A model generated the notes under the pieces. It was not told where the DNA came from. It saw only the letters and a program-made list of their open reading frames with translations, and made no database searches. A DNA stretch of 64,000 nt from Mumia xiangluensis. Lineage in GTDB: Bacteria > Actinomycetota > Actinomycetes > Propionibacteriales > Nocardioidaceae. Of this stretch, positions 52,637 to 60,136 are shown piece by piece; the first letter of the stretch is position 1; each line of letters opens with the position of its first letter. The stretch covers positions 124,001 to 188,000 of the forward strand of contig NZ_WJYO01000005.1 of assembly GCF_010994095.1 (NCBI RefSeq), in the 5' to 3' direction. A program made the position numbers and the translations under genes.

Positions 52637-53293
52637 ATGCAGATGACCCCCACGCTCCCGACCGCCGTCCGCGGACTGGCCGTAGCCCTGGCACTAGGTC
52701 TGGTGATGCTGATCGGCGCCCCGGGTGCCTCCGCGGCGCCGAAGACCGTCGTCAGCGAGACCACCGGGCTCAAGGACGGACAGACGATCACCGTGTCCGG
52801 CTCAGGCTTCGCCCCGAACCTCAAGGCGCTCGCCGTCGGCCAGTGCAAGACCGGCTACAAGGGTCCGGTCGACTGCAACCTGCCTGCGGGTGCGACGTTC
52901 GTCCCCACCGATGCCAACGGCAAGTTCAAGGCCGTCAAGCTCGTGCTGAAGGAGAAGTTCGGCTCGGTCGACTGCACCAAGGACCAGTGCGTGATCGGCT
53001 CGGGGCCGCTGCCGACCGACAACTCTCCGGAAGTGGTCGCTGCCAACACGGTGGACGTGAAGCTGACGTTCGGCGCCGTGGCCGCAGCTCCTGCACCGAC
53101 CACGGCGGCTCCGGCTCCCACCACCGCAGCGCCGACCGTGGCGCCCGCGACCACGACCGCTGACGACCTGCCCAAGACCGGCGGCATGGACAGCCTGCCC
53201 GTGCTGCTCCTGGCCGGCTCGGCGCTCGTCCTGCCCGGTCTGGCGCTGCTCGTCGGCACGCCGTCGCGCCGTCGCCGCGGAGCCCAGGCATGA
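52637..53293 (+). CDS. Sortase-anchored (LPKTG) neocarzinostatin-like surface protein
   Basis: 218 residues from ATG 52637 (GGAG upstream); an ATG at 52577 overlapping the previous stop would add a proline/histidine-rich leader before the signal peptide and is less likely. Signal peptide ending ASA. The domain (about 35-140) shows TGLKDGQTITVSGSGFAP, the cysteines of VGQCKTG..VDCN..VDCTKDQCVIG and DANGKF, a clear neocarzinostatin pattern. Then an Ala/Pro/Thr linker, LPKTGG, a transmembrane helix and RRRR tail, the sorting signal. Neocarzinostatin folds bind flat hydrophobic chromophores. Confidence 0.82.
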   Translation: MQMTPTLPTAVRGLAVALALGLVMLIGAPGASAAPKTVVSETTGLKDGQTITVSGSGFAPNLKALAVGQCKTGYKGPVDCNLPAGATFVPTDANGKFKAVKLVLKEKFGSVDCTKDQCVIGSGPLPTDNSPEVVAANTVDVKLTFGAVAAAPAPTTAAPAPTTAAPTVAPATTTADDLPKTGGMDSLPVLLLAGSALVLPGLALLVGTPSRRRRGAQA

Positions 53294-54600
53294 GGGCGCG
53301 GTCCGGGGTGCTGACGGTCGCGCGGGTCCTCGGGGCCGCGGTCCTGGCCTCGGCGTCGCTGGCCGTCGCTGCCGGTCCGGCGACGGCCGTCGCGCCGTCG
53401 GGTGGCTGCTGGGTCTGGTGGGACGCCGGCGGGCAGACCGGGAGCACGTCGACCTCGCTCGCGCCCTGGTCGGACGGTCAGTCGGACCACTCGATCACGT
53501 TCGACGACCTGGAGCCCAACCCCGGCCAGCGCGTCACCATCAAGTACACCTTCGACAAGGGCCCCAAGAACGGTGGCCCGGCCGCGTCGGTCAGCGGCGA
53601 GTTCCGATTCTCGGTCAACGGCAAGATCGTGAAGGCGACGAAGAACTTCGGCGAGGTCGCCGGCGCATCCGCGATGCCTGGAGCCACGGTCACGACGACG
53701 TTCGTGGCGGAGGAGGGCGACAACGTCGTGACCTTCGAGGGCGTCACCTACACGGCGAGCATCGGCGGCATCAAGATCGACTGCAACGGCCAGTCCAGCG
53801 GCTCGGCCACCGTCAACCCGTGGAAGTCGCCGAAGCCCACCAACGTGACCGCGACCGTGGTCGCGTCGGGGGAGACCGTCGAGCCCGAGCCGGAGCCGAC
53901 GACGGCGCCGACGTCGGCGCCGCCGACCACCACCGCGCCGACGACCGCGGCGCCTACCACGGCGGCACCGGCGCCGAAGTCCGGCGCAGCTGCCAAGGGC
54001 AAGGCGACGTTCGCCTGCACGCTGGAGCCGCTCGGCACCAAGTTCGACTACCCGGCCACCATCTCGATCTCCGGGTACCGGGCCGCCGAGGGCGATCCGA
54101 TCAGCCTGACGAGCAAGATGAGCGACCTTCCTGGCATCGCGCCGCTCCCGATCGACGGGACGATGAACGTCACCCTGACCGCTGATGTCGGCGGGAAGAA
54201 GGTCACGCTCAAGGGTGGTGCCGGGGTCAAGGCCGCACCCAAGGCTCCGGTGGCGATCCCGCCGATGAAGAGCAGCCTGAACTCGAGCGAGTCGGAGATC
54301 CCGATCACCGTCACGGCGTTCACGTTCGACTTCCCGGACATGAAGATCACGGCGAACTGCACCGCCGATGCGGAGCTCTCCAAGCTCGTCGTCGGAGACG
54401 AGGCGCCCCCGGAGGACGGCGGTGACGGTGGCGACGGCGGTGGCGACGGCGGCGGTGGCACTGCCGGCGACCAGCTCCCCCAGACCGGTGGCACCGACGC
54501 GCTCCCCGTGATCGCGCTCGTGGCCAGTGCGCTGCTCCTGGCGGGCGCAGCCGGCCTCGTGCTCGTCCCCGGTCGACGCCGAACGGTGTCCGGCGGCTAG
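53290..54600 (+). CDS. Sortase-anchored (LPQTG) surface protein with the GGCWV/FDKGPKNGGP domain
   Basis: 436 residues from ATG 53290 (ATGA overlap). Signal peptide ending in TAVA. The N-terminal domain (about 37-180) repeats that of the 575-residue protein: GGCWVWW, TSLAPWSDG, FDKGPKNGGPAA, FSVNGK and IDCNGQSSG. A Pro/Thr linker (about 200-240), a second beta domain with a few cysteines (about 240-370), a Gly/Asp-rich stretch and the sorting signal LPQTGG-helix-RRR follow. Likely a wall-bound partner of the complex; no known function. Confidence 0.78.
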   Translation: MRARSGVLTVARVLGAAVLASASLAVAAGPATAVAPSGGCWVWWDAGGQTGSTSTSLAPWSDGQSDHSITFDDLEPNPGQRVTIKYTFDKGPKNGGPAASVSGEFRFSVNGKIVKATKNFGEVAGASAMPGATVTTTFVAEEGDNVVTFEGVTYTASIGGIKIDCNGQSSGSATVNPWKSPKPTNVTATVVASGETVEPEPEPTTAPTSAPPTTTAPTTAAPTTAAPAPKSGAAAKGKATFACTLEPLGTKFDYPATISISGYRAAEGDPISLTSKMSDLPGIAPLPIDGTMNVTLTADVGGKKVTLKGGAGVKAAPKAPVAIPPMKSSLNSSESEIPITVTAFTFDFPDMKITANCTADAELSKLVVGDEAPPEDGGDGGDGGGDGGGGTAGDQLPQTGGTDALPVIALVASALLLAGAAGLVLVPGRRRTVSGG

Positions 54601-54622
54601 ACGCCCCTGACGCCCCACGAAC

Positions 54623-54663
54623 GGCGGGCTCCCTGCGTACCTGTCAACGCCAGGGAGCCCGCC
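54623..54663 (+). terminator. Terminator of the transporter/LPXTG operon
   Basis: A perfect 13-bp stem GGCGGGCTCCCTG / CAGGGAGCCCGCC with a 15-nt loop, then TCTTCAT, 22 bp after the stop. Confidence 0.85.
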
Positions 54664-54718
54664 TCTTCATGTCCGCAGAAGGACGTGCGGAGTAGACGAA
54701 GGACATGTGGAGACAGCG

Positions 54719-54751
54719 AAGGGCCCCGACGGTTCGACCGTCGGGGCCCTT
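54719..54751 (-). terminator. Terminator of the RCCR3-epimerase operon
   Basis: A perfect 15-bp stem AAGGGCCCCGACGGT / ACCGTCGGGGCCCTT around TCG, 21 bp beyond the stop of the minus-strand gene. Between the two terminators, GAAGGACGTGCGGAG and GAAGGACATGTGGAG form a short direct repeat. Confidence 0.75.
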
Positions 54752-54772
54752 CGCCTACCGCGAGGAGTGGTG

Positions 54773-55636
54773 TCAGACCTGCTCGAGCAGGGGGTGGGCG
54801 ACGTACGACGTGCGCGCGACGAAGCCTGCGTCGGCGAGTCGCTCGACCGAGATCGGCGCGGACGGTGCGGCGATCTCAGCGCGGTACGTGAGACCGGGCA
54901 GGCCCTGGCTCGCCCCGATCACGTCGAAGATCTCGCCGTTGCGCGGCGGGAGCTCCGGGTGCGTGAGGTTGAAGAGCCCGACGGTCGCGTTCTCGACGGC
55001 GAAGACGATCGCGTCCGCGGCATCCTCCACCGACAACCGGTAGAAGAGGGCGTCGGCACCGAACGGCACTGATCCACCGAGGTACTGGTGGGCCATCGCG
55101 ACCTTGGTCTCGATCGGCGGGTCGTCGGCGCCGAAGATGTCGCCGCAGCGGAACACGGTCGCGCGATCGCCCGCCGAGTCCAGGTAGGTCGCCTCCATCG
55201 CGAGGAAGCGGCTCGGGCTGGGATCGTCCGAGTCCGTGACCGGCGAGTCCTCGGTGACGACGTCGAGGTGGTTGCTCGCGTTGCCGTAGACCGACAGCGA
55301 CGACAGGGCGACCAGGTGCGGCGTCCCCGGGGCGGACGTGACGCTCTCGGCCGTCGCGACGAGGATCTCGTGGTACGTGGCGGCTCGGTCCTCGGGCGTC
55401 ATGGCGTGCGCCGCGGACGGGCCGGCAGTCACGACGACCGCGTCGGCGGCGGCGACCTGCGCATGCACGGCCTCGCGATCCGAGCCGCGGAGCACCACGA
55501 CCTCGTCGAACAACGGGTTCAGGGCGTCCACCTTCGCCGGCGTGGTCGTGGTGCCGGTGACATGGTGGCCTCGCTCGCGCAGGGTCTTCGCGGCAGCGGA
55601 GCCCACGAGTCCGGCGCCGATCACGAGGACCCTCAT
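54773..55636 (-). CDS. NAD(P)-binding epimerase/atypical SDR
   Basis: 287 residues from ATG 55636, overlapping the RCCR-like 3 stop (ATGA). Rossmann motif VLVIGAGLVGSAAAKTLRERG. The SDR YxxxK is not clear: the region has LSSLSVYGNASN, where Y-G-N-A-S lacks the lysine. This is an atypical extended SDR of the NmrA/epimerase type, possibly a reductase or dehydratase of the pathway. Co-translation with an RCCR-like gene is the main functional hint. Confidence 0.7.
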   Translation of the reverse strand: MRVLVIGAGLVGSAAAKTLRERGHHVTGTTTTPAKVDALNPLFDEVVVLRGSDREAVHAQVAAADAVVVTAGPSAAHAMTPEDRAATYHEILVATAESVTSAPGTPHLVALSSLSVYGNASNHLDVVTEDSPVTDSDDPSPSRFLAMEATYLDSAGDRATVFRCGDIFGADDPPIETKVAMAHQYLGGSVPFGADALFYRLSVEDAADAIVFAVENATVGLFNLTHPELPPRNGEIFDVIGASQGLPGLTYRAEIAAPSAPISVERLADAGFVARTSYVAHPLLEQV

Positions 55637-56454
55637 GCGTCGCCGCGCATCTGGCCCAACCCGGCCCGCACCGCCACCAGCTCCTCGACGCGCTCGGCAC
55701 CGAGGAACTTCTTGGAGAGCTCGTTCATCGGGTCGAGGGTGTAGCCGTACGTGCGCAGGAGGTGGTCGCGCTTGCGGAGCTCCGCACGCTCCTCCGGCGG
55801 CACGGGGGTGGCGTTCTGGACCCACGACAGCCAGGTCTCCACGCGCTCCTCCACGGCCTTGCGGAGGGTGTCCACGATGTCGGCGTCGGCGCTGGCGGCG
55901 ACGTAGGAGTTGCCCACCGGCGAGAGGAAGGCGCGCATGTAGGTGCCGTGGCTGACGGACCAGGTGAAACGGTCGTCGCTGCGCAGCGAGAGCCAGGAGG
56001 AGTTCTCGGGCTCGTAGTACTTGTCGAGGTACGCGATGTCGGTGGTGATGTCGCGGCGTGCCACGAGATCGCTGAAGTGGAAGATGTTGGGGATGGTGCC
56101 GAACACGATCACCAGGTGAGGCACGTCGATGTGGGGGCCGAGCCACACCTGGAGGTTCATGTCGAGGATCGAGGCGCTGCGGTTGCCGATCCACGAGTGG
56201 ACGAGCCACTCGACGCCGTTGTCGGGGTCGCCCGCGAAGGTGTTGAGAGAGCCCTCGTACGAGCCGTCCGGGGTGCTCCACGCCTCGAGGTCCGCGCTGC
56301 TGGCGTGCGGCTCGACGTCGAGCACCTCGGTGATGCGCTCCTTGGCGGCGGTGAGGATGTCCCAGAACGCCTGCCAGAGCTCGCGAACGTCGACGTCGGG
56401 GGCTTCGGCGAGGAACTCGGGGATGGTCTTGGTCTGCGAGCTGCTGGTTGTCAT
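55633..56454 (-). CDS. RCCR-like protein 3
   Basis: 273 residues. It shares the block VPHLVIVFG..IFHFSDLVARRDIT..YLDKYYEPENSSW with RCCR-like 1, and the segment HGTYMRAFLSPVGN. The C-terminal PPEERAELRKRDHLLRTYGY and LDPMNELSKKFLGAERVEEL parallel GEEERMELERRDKSFRR and LDLQFPRMFGEEVSSR of Arabidopsis RCCR from memory. This is the clearest C-terminal match of the three. It is divergent from an ABM monooxygenase gene across operator H, so both are probably induced together. Confidence 0.72.
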   Translation of the reverse strand: MTTSSSQTKTIPEFLAEAPDVDVRELWQAFWDILTAAKERITEVLDVEPHASSADLEAWSTPDGSYEGSLNTFAGDPDNGVEWLVHSWIGNRSASILDMNLQVWLGPHIDVPHLVIVFGTIPNIFHFSDLVARRDITTDIAYLDKYYEPENSSWLSLRSDDRFTWSVSHGTYMRAFLSPVGNSYVAASADADIVDTLRKAVEERVETWLSWVQNATPVPPEERAELRKRDHLLRTYGYTLDPMNELSKKFLGAERVEELVAVRAGLGQMRGDA

Positions 56455-56466
56455 GAAAGAAGTGTA

Positions 56467-56478
56467 AAGATATATGAT
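56467..56478 (-). promoter_or_regulatory. Candidate GntR operator H (RCCR3 / ABM divergent promoter)
   Basis: The minus strand reads ATCATATATCTT, one difference from ATCRTATATNCT, and is nearly the same as operator E of the core operon (both contain TAGATCATATAT in the wider context). It lies 12 bp before the RCCR-like 3 start. Confidence 0.6.
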
Positions 56479-56517
56479 CTACGCGTCGAGAGTTTGAAGC
56501 AATGCAGAGGAGGACTC

Positions 56518-56835
56518 ATGATCGTCGTCGTGAGCCAGGCATGGACCAAGCCGGGCGAAGAGCACGCCCAGGCCTACATCGAGCTCTCCGAGAAGTTCGG
56601 GGTCCTGTTCCGTGACCACCCCGGATTCCGCGGCCGCCGCCTGATCCGTGGCGTCGAGGACCGGACGCACTTCACCCACCTGCGCTTCTTCGACAGCGTC
56701 GAGGACTACGACGCGTGCACCCAGGCGCCTGACTACAGCGACCACCTCGTCGCGATGTACGAGCACCTTCAGCCGTACGACTCCTACCCGCGGGAGTTCA
56801 TGGAGGTCGTCCTCGACGAGCCGGACCCCCGGTGA
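56518..56835 (+). CDS. ABM-domain (IsdG/antibiotic-biosynthesis-monooxygenase-type) protein
   Basis: 105 residues from ATG 56518 (AGAGGAGG upstream), the length of a single ABM domain. VVVSQAWTKPGEEHAQAYIE, HPGFRGRRLIRG, THFTHLRFFDSVEDYDACTQ and DHLVAMYEHL match the ferredoxin-like ABM fold. The family includes heme-degrading IsdG/MhuD and quinone-forming monooxygenases. The context (RCCR-like and Rieske genes) makes a tetrapyrrole substrate attractive. The IsdG Asn-Trp-His triad is only partly apparent. Confidence 0.72.
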   Translation: MIVVVSQAWTKPGEEHAQAYIELSEKFGVLFRDHPGFRGRRLIRGVEDRTHFTHLRFFDSVEDYDACTQAPDYSDHLVAMYEHLQPYDSYPREFMEVVLDEPDPR

Positions 56836-57500
56836 CCGTTTTCCTGCTCGTCCACGGCGCGTTCCGGGGCGGGTGGTCCTGGCGCAGGGTTCGCCCGTAC
56901 CTCATCGACGCCGGGCACGACGTCTACGCCCCGAGCCTCTCGGGGGCCGGCGAGCGGGCGGCGGTCCCTGTGGCCGGGCTGTCGACGTGGGTCGACGACG
57001 TCGTCGGCCTGATCGAGACCGAGGACCTTCACGACGTGGTGCTCGTCGGTCACAGCCAGGGGAGCCTCGTCGCGCGCGCCGTCGCCGATGCCGTGCCGCA
57101 CCGGATCCGCCACCTCGTGCACGTCGACGGCGCCGTCCCCGACGTGGGGGAGCGGGCGGTCGACCTGACCCCGGGCGCTGCCGGTCTTCCGCCTCGCGAC
57201 ACGCTCATCCCGTCGCGGGCGCCGGTCGTCGGCGGGGACCTCGACGCGGAGACCGTCGCCTGGATGGCGCCGCGGTTGACGCCGACGCCCTTCGCGCCGT
57301 CTCTCGACCCGCGTCCCGGACCCGCCGCCGAGGTGCCGGAGACCTATGTGTTCTGCGCCCGCACACCCGCGGGCTATCCCTCTGAGACGACGCGCGCCCG
57401 GCTCGACGAGCGAGGGACGCCGTACGCGCTGATCGACGCCGGCCACGACGCCCCGCTCACGGCACCCGCGCTCGTCGCGGCGTCCCTCATGCAGATCTGA
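56832..57500 (+). CDS. Alpha/beta hydrolase of the MES/hydroxynitrile-lyase type
   Basis: 222 residues from GTG 56832 (GTGA overlap). VFLLVHGAFRGGWSWRRVRPYL and the nucleophile elbow LVGHSQGSLVARA (Ser about 75) match the plant methylesterase (MES) group; the catalytic His lies in DAGHDAPL near the end. Plant MES16 demethylates fluorescent chlorophyll catabolites, so this gene could act on a tetrapyrrole methyl ester. The family is broad, so this is only suggestive. Its 3' end runs into a 15-bp tandem repeat. Confidence 0.75.
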   Translation: MTVFLLVHGAFRGGWSWRRVRPYLIDAGHDVYAPSLSGAGERAAVPVAGLSTWVDDVVGLIETEDLHDVVLVGHSQGSLVARAVADAVPHRIRHLVHVDGAVPDVGERAVDLTPGAAGLPPRDTLIPSRAPVVGGDLDAETVAWMAPRLTPTPFAPSLDPRPGPAAEVPETYVFCARTPAGYPSETTRARLDERGTPYALIDAGHDAPLTAPALVAASLMQI

Positions 57501-57579
57501 CTCGTGCAGATCTGGCTCGTGCAGATCTGACTCGTGCCGGTCTGGCTCGTGCCGGTCTGGCTCGTGCCGGTCTGGCTCA
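57490..57579. repeat. Six 15-bp tandem repeats covering two convergent stop codons
   Basis: Units TGCAGATCTGRCTCG (57490, 57505, 57520) and TGCCGGTCTGGCTCR (57535, 57550, 57565), exactly 15 bp apart. The first unit contains the stop of the hydrolase gene and the last contains the stop of the ligase gene on the other strand, so repeat expansion may have set both C-termini. Confidence 0.85.
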
Positions 57580-59109
57580 CGCAGGTACGGGCACGTCCCG
57601 CTTGACGACCTTGCCCGCGGCGTTGCGGGGGAGGGCCTCGATCGTCGACCAGCGCCGCGGCACCTTGAACCCAGCGAGCCGCTCCCTGCAGTGCGCCTCG
57701 AGCGCCGCGACGTCGAGCTCGGCGCCGGCGGCGAGGACGACGATCGCGGCGACCTCCTCGCCCCACTGCTCCGACGGTGCGCCGAGCACGCAGGCATCGA
57801 CGACGTCGGGGTGCGTGACGAGGACGTCCTCGATCTCGCGCGGGTATACGTTGATGCCCCCCGACACGATCATGTCGCTCACGCGCCCGACGATGTGGAC
57901 GTAGCCCTCGTCGTCGAGGCGCACCAGGTCGCCGCAGGTGACGAACCCGTCGTCGGTCGTGCACGCCGCGGTGGCCTCAGGGTTCTTGAAGTAGCCCCGC
58001 ATGAGGTACGGCGAGCGGCTGAAGAGCTCCCCGGTGCCGCCGTTGCCCACGATCGTGCCGTCTGCGCCGACGACGCGGATCTCGGTCATGTACCAGGGCT
58101 GGCCGACCGAGCCGGGCTTGCGCGCCATGTCGACCGGGCGGAGGTTCGTGATGATGCCGCTCTCGGTGGAGCCGTACAGCTCGTGGACGGCGCGACCGGG
58201 GAACGTGTCCATCACCCACTGCTTGAGCTCCCACGGGAGTGCGGCAGCGTTGAAGTAGAGCGTGTCCAGGGAGCTGAGGTCACGGGACGCGATCGCCTCG
58301 GCACCGAGGGCCCGCAGCATCTGGGCGTGCGCCGGCACCAGGAAGACCGACTGGACCCCGTGGCGCTCGACCAGGTCGAGCATCGCCTCGGGGGACCACT
58401 TCGGCAGCATCACGACGGTGCCGCCGGTGAAGACCGGCGCGTACCCGAAGGCGAAGCCCGCCCCGTGGTACATCGGTGCGACGGCAAGGGATACGCGCCC
58501 GTTGCCCAGGCCCCACTCGGCTGCCGACTGGTAGAAGGTCAGGGTGCGCGAGCGGTGGCTGATCATGACGCCCTTGGGCTGTCCGGTCGTCCCCGACGTG
58601 TACGCGATGCAGAACGGCTCGGACTCGTCGACGACCCGCTCGGGCGCTGCGGGCGACGCGGCGGCGAGCGCGGCCTCGTAGTCGAGGGCAGCGTCGGCGC
58701 CGTCGATCGCGACCACCGGGATCCCGAGGTCGGCAGCCGCCTCGCTGACGAGCCCGATCAGCGCGGCCTCCACGACGACCGCACGAGCCTCGGCGTGCTC
58801 GAGGATGAAGCGCGCCTCGCCGGGGGTGTAACGGGGGTTGACCGGGATCATCGTCATCGCTGCCATCGCGATGCCGCAGGCGATCTCGGGGTGCTCGAGG
58901 CGGTTGCCGACGCACACCGCGACGTGCGCTCCGGCAGGGAGGTCGAGGTCGATGAGCGCGTTGGCCCACCGGGCGGCGCGGTCACCGAGCTCGCGGTAGG
59001 TCAGGGAGCGGTCGCCGTCGATGACGGCCGTCGCGTCGGGGGTGGCGCGCGCGAACTCGCGGACACCGTTCGCGATGTTCAGGGGAGCGCCGAAAGCTGT
59101 CAATGTCAC
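57577..59109 (-). CDS. AMP-forming acyl-CoA synthetase (ANL family)
   Basis: 510 residues from GTG 59109, which has GAGGTG 6 bp upstream; GTG 59118 is an alternative. Motifs: AMP-binding YTSGTTGQPKGVM, ELYGSTE, and the C-terminal GRVSDMIVSGGINVYPREIED with the catalytic lysine in RNAAGKVVKRD. It activates a carboxylic acid to its CoA thioester. It is divergent from the IclR gene and shares a palindrome-bearing promoter region with it. The acid is unknown. Confidence 0.88.
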   Translation of the reverse strand: MTLTAFGAPLNIANGVREFARATPDATAVIDGDRSLTYRELGDRAARWANALIDLDLPAGAHVAVCVGNRLEHPEIACGIAMAAMTMIPVNPRYTPGEARFILEHAEARAVVVEAALIGLVSEAAADLGIPVVAIDGADAALDYEAALAAASPAAPERVVDESEPFCIAYTSGTTGQPKGVMISHRSRTLTFYQSAAEWGLGNGRVSLAVAPMYHGAGFAFGYAPVFTGGTVVMLPKWSPEAMLDLVERHGVQSVFLVPAHAQMLRALGAEAIASRDLSSLDTLYFNAAALPWELKQWVMDTFPGRAVHELYGSTESGIITNLRPVDMARKPGSVGQPWYMTEIRVVGADGTIVGNGGTGELFSRSPYLMRGYFKNPEATAACTTDDGFVTCGDLVRLDDEGYVHIVGRVSDMIVSGGINVYPREIEDVLVTHPDVVDACVLGAPSEQWGEEVAAIVVLAAGAELDVAALEAHCRERLAGFKVPRRWSTIEALPRNAAGKVVKRDVPVPA

Positions 59110-59138
59110 GGTGAGCACCTCGTACGTTGGTCTAGGTT

Positions 59139-59151
59139 GGAACAGTGTTCC
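59139..59151. promoter_or_regulatory. Perfect palindrome GGAACAGTGTTCC, candidate IclR operator
   Basis: A 13-bp perfect palindrome, 30 bp upstream of the ligase gene start. A similar half-spaced copy GAACAGTTCC lies at 59258-59267, closer to the IclR gene. Two copies in one divergent gap fit autoregulation by IclR. The rest of 59119-59318 shows nothing else. Confidence 0.6.
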
Positions 59152-59318
59152 GTGTTAGGTAGTCTCACGTCCACGAAACGACGTGGACCGAGCGACGGCG
59201 AGTCCGATCCGCGCGGCGGGTCGGACGTGTCTTGCAACTGCTGCGGACTTCGTGAGAGAACAGTTCCGCCCGGGTCGGGGGATTCCGACCCGTTTGACGA
59301 TGCACAAGGAGCCGCCCG

Positions 59319-60125
59319 ATGCCGCCGAGGACGAAGCCGGAGAACGGCGCCGCCACGAGCAACAGCGCGACGATCGCGACCGTAGAACGCGCGGCCGACA
59401 TCCTGCTGCTCTTCGCGGACACTCCGGGACCCGACCTCGGGGTGACGGAGATCGCCGACGCGCTCGACCTGTCCAAGGCGGCCGTCCACCGCGTCCTCGC
59501 GTCGCTGCGCAGCCGCGGCCTGGTCGACCTCGACGAGCGCTCGCGCCGCTACTCGCTCGGGGTCGCCGCGATGCGCCTCGGTCTCACCTACCTCGACCGG
59601 ATCGACGTCCGGCGCGTGGGGCGTCCCTTCCTCGAGGACCTGTCGGCGCGCACCGACGAGACCGCCACGCTGTCGGTGCTGCTGGGCGACCACAGCCGGA
59701 TCTACGTCGACCAGGTGACGCCCGACCGCGAGGTCATCATGACGGTCACCATCGGCGAGCCGTACCCGCTGTACGCCGGTGCGTCCTCGCGCGCGTTCCT
59801 CGCCTTCCTGCCGGACGCGGAGATCGAGGAGTACCTCGAGGACACGCCGCTCGACGCCGTCACGTCGAGCACGGTCGTGGACGCCGACGCTCTCCGCCAG
59901 GACCTCGAGGTGGTCCGCCGGCAGGGGTGGGCGCACTCGCACGGCGAGCGTCTGGACGGAGCGGCGTCCGTCGCCGCCCCGGTGCGGGGCAGCGACGGAC
60001 GTCCGGTCGCCGTCCTCAGCGTCTGCGGTCCGGCCGAACGCTTCGAGCGCGAGGTCGAGGCGTGCCGGTCGGCGCTCCTCGAGACCGCTGGCGTCCTGTC
60101 CCGCCGCTTCGGCTGGGCCGGCTGA
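59319..60125 (+). CDS. IclR-family transcriptional regulator
   Basis: 268 residues, AAGGAG before ATG 59319. N-terminal winged helix (about 20-85: TVERAADILLLFAD, LSKAAVHRVLASLRSRGLV), then the IclR effector domain (about 90-260) with ETATLSVLLGD, GEPYPLYAGASSRAFLAFL and SVAAPVRGSDGRPVAVLSV. It is divergent from the AMP-ligase gene and convergent with the imidase/MmgE/cyclase genes. It probably responds to an acid intermediate of that branch. Confidence 0.9.
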   Translation: MPPRTKPENGAATSNSATIATVERAADILLLFADTPGPDLGVTEIADALDLSKAAVHRVLASLRSRGLVDLDERSRRYSLGVAAMRLGLTYLDRIDVRRVGRPFLEDLSARTDETATLSVLLGDHSRIYVDQVTPDREVIMTVTIGEPYPLYAGASSRAFLAFLPDAEIEEYLEDTPLDAVTSSTVVDADALRQDLEVVRRQGWAHSHGERLDGAASVAAPVRGSDGRPVAVLSVCGPAERFEREVEACRSALLETAGVLSRRFGWAG

Positions 60126-60136
60126 CCGGCGCACGA

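Noticed and set aside
57490-57579. CRISPR or attachment site
   Set aside because: Pure tandem repeat without spacers, and no integrase or tRNA gene nearby.
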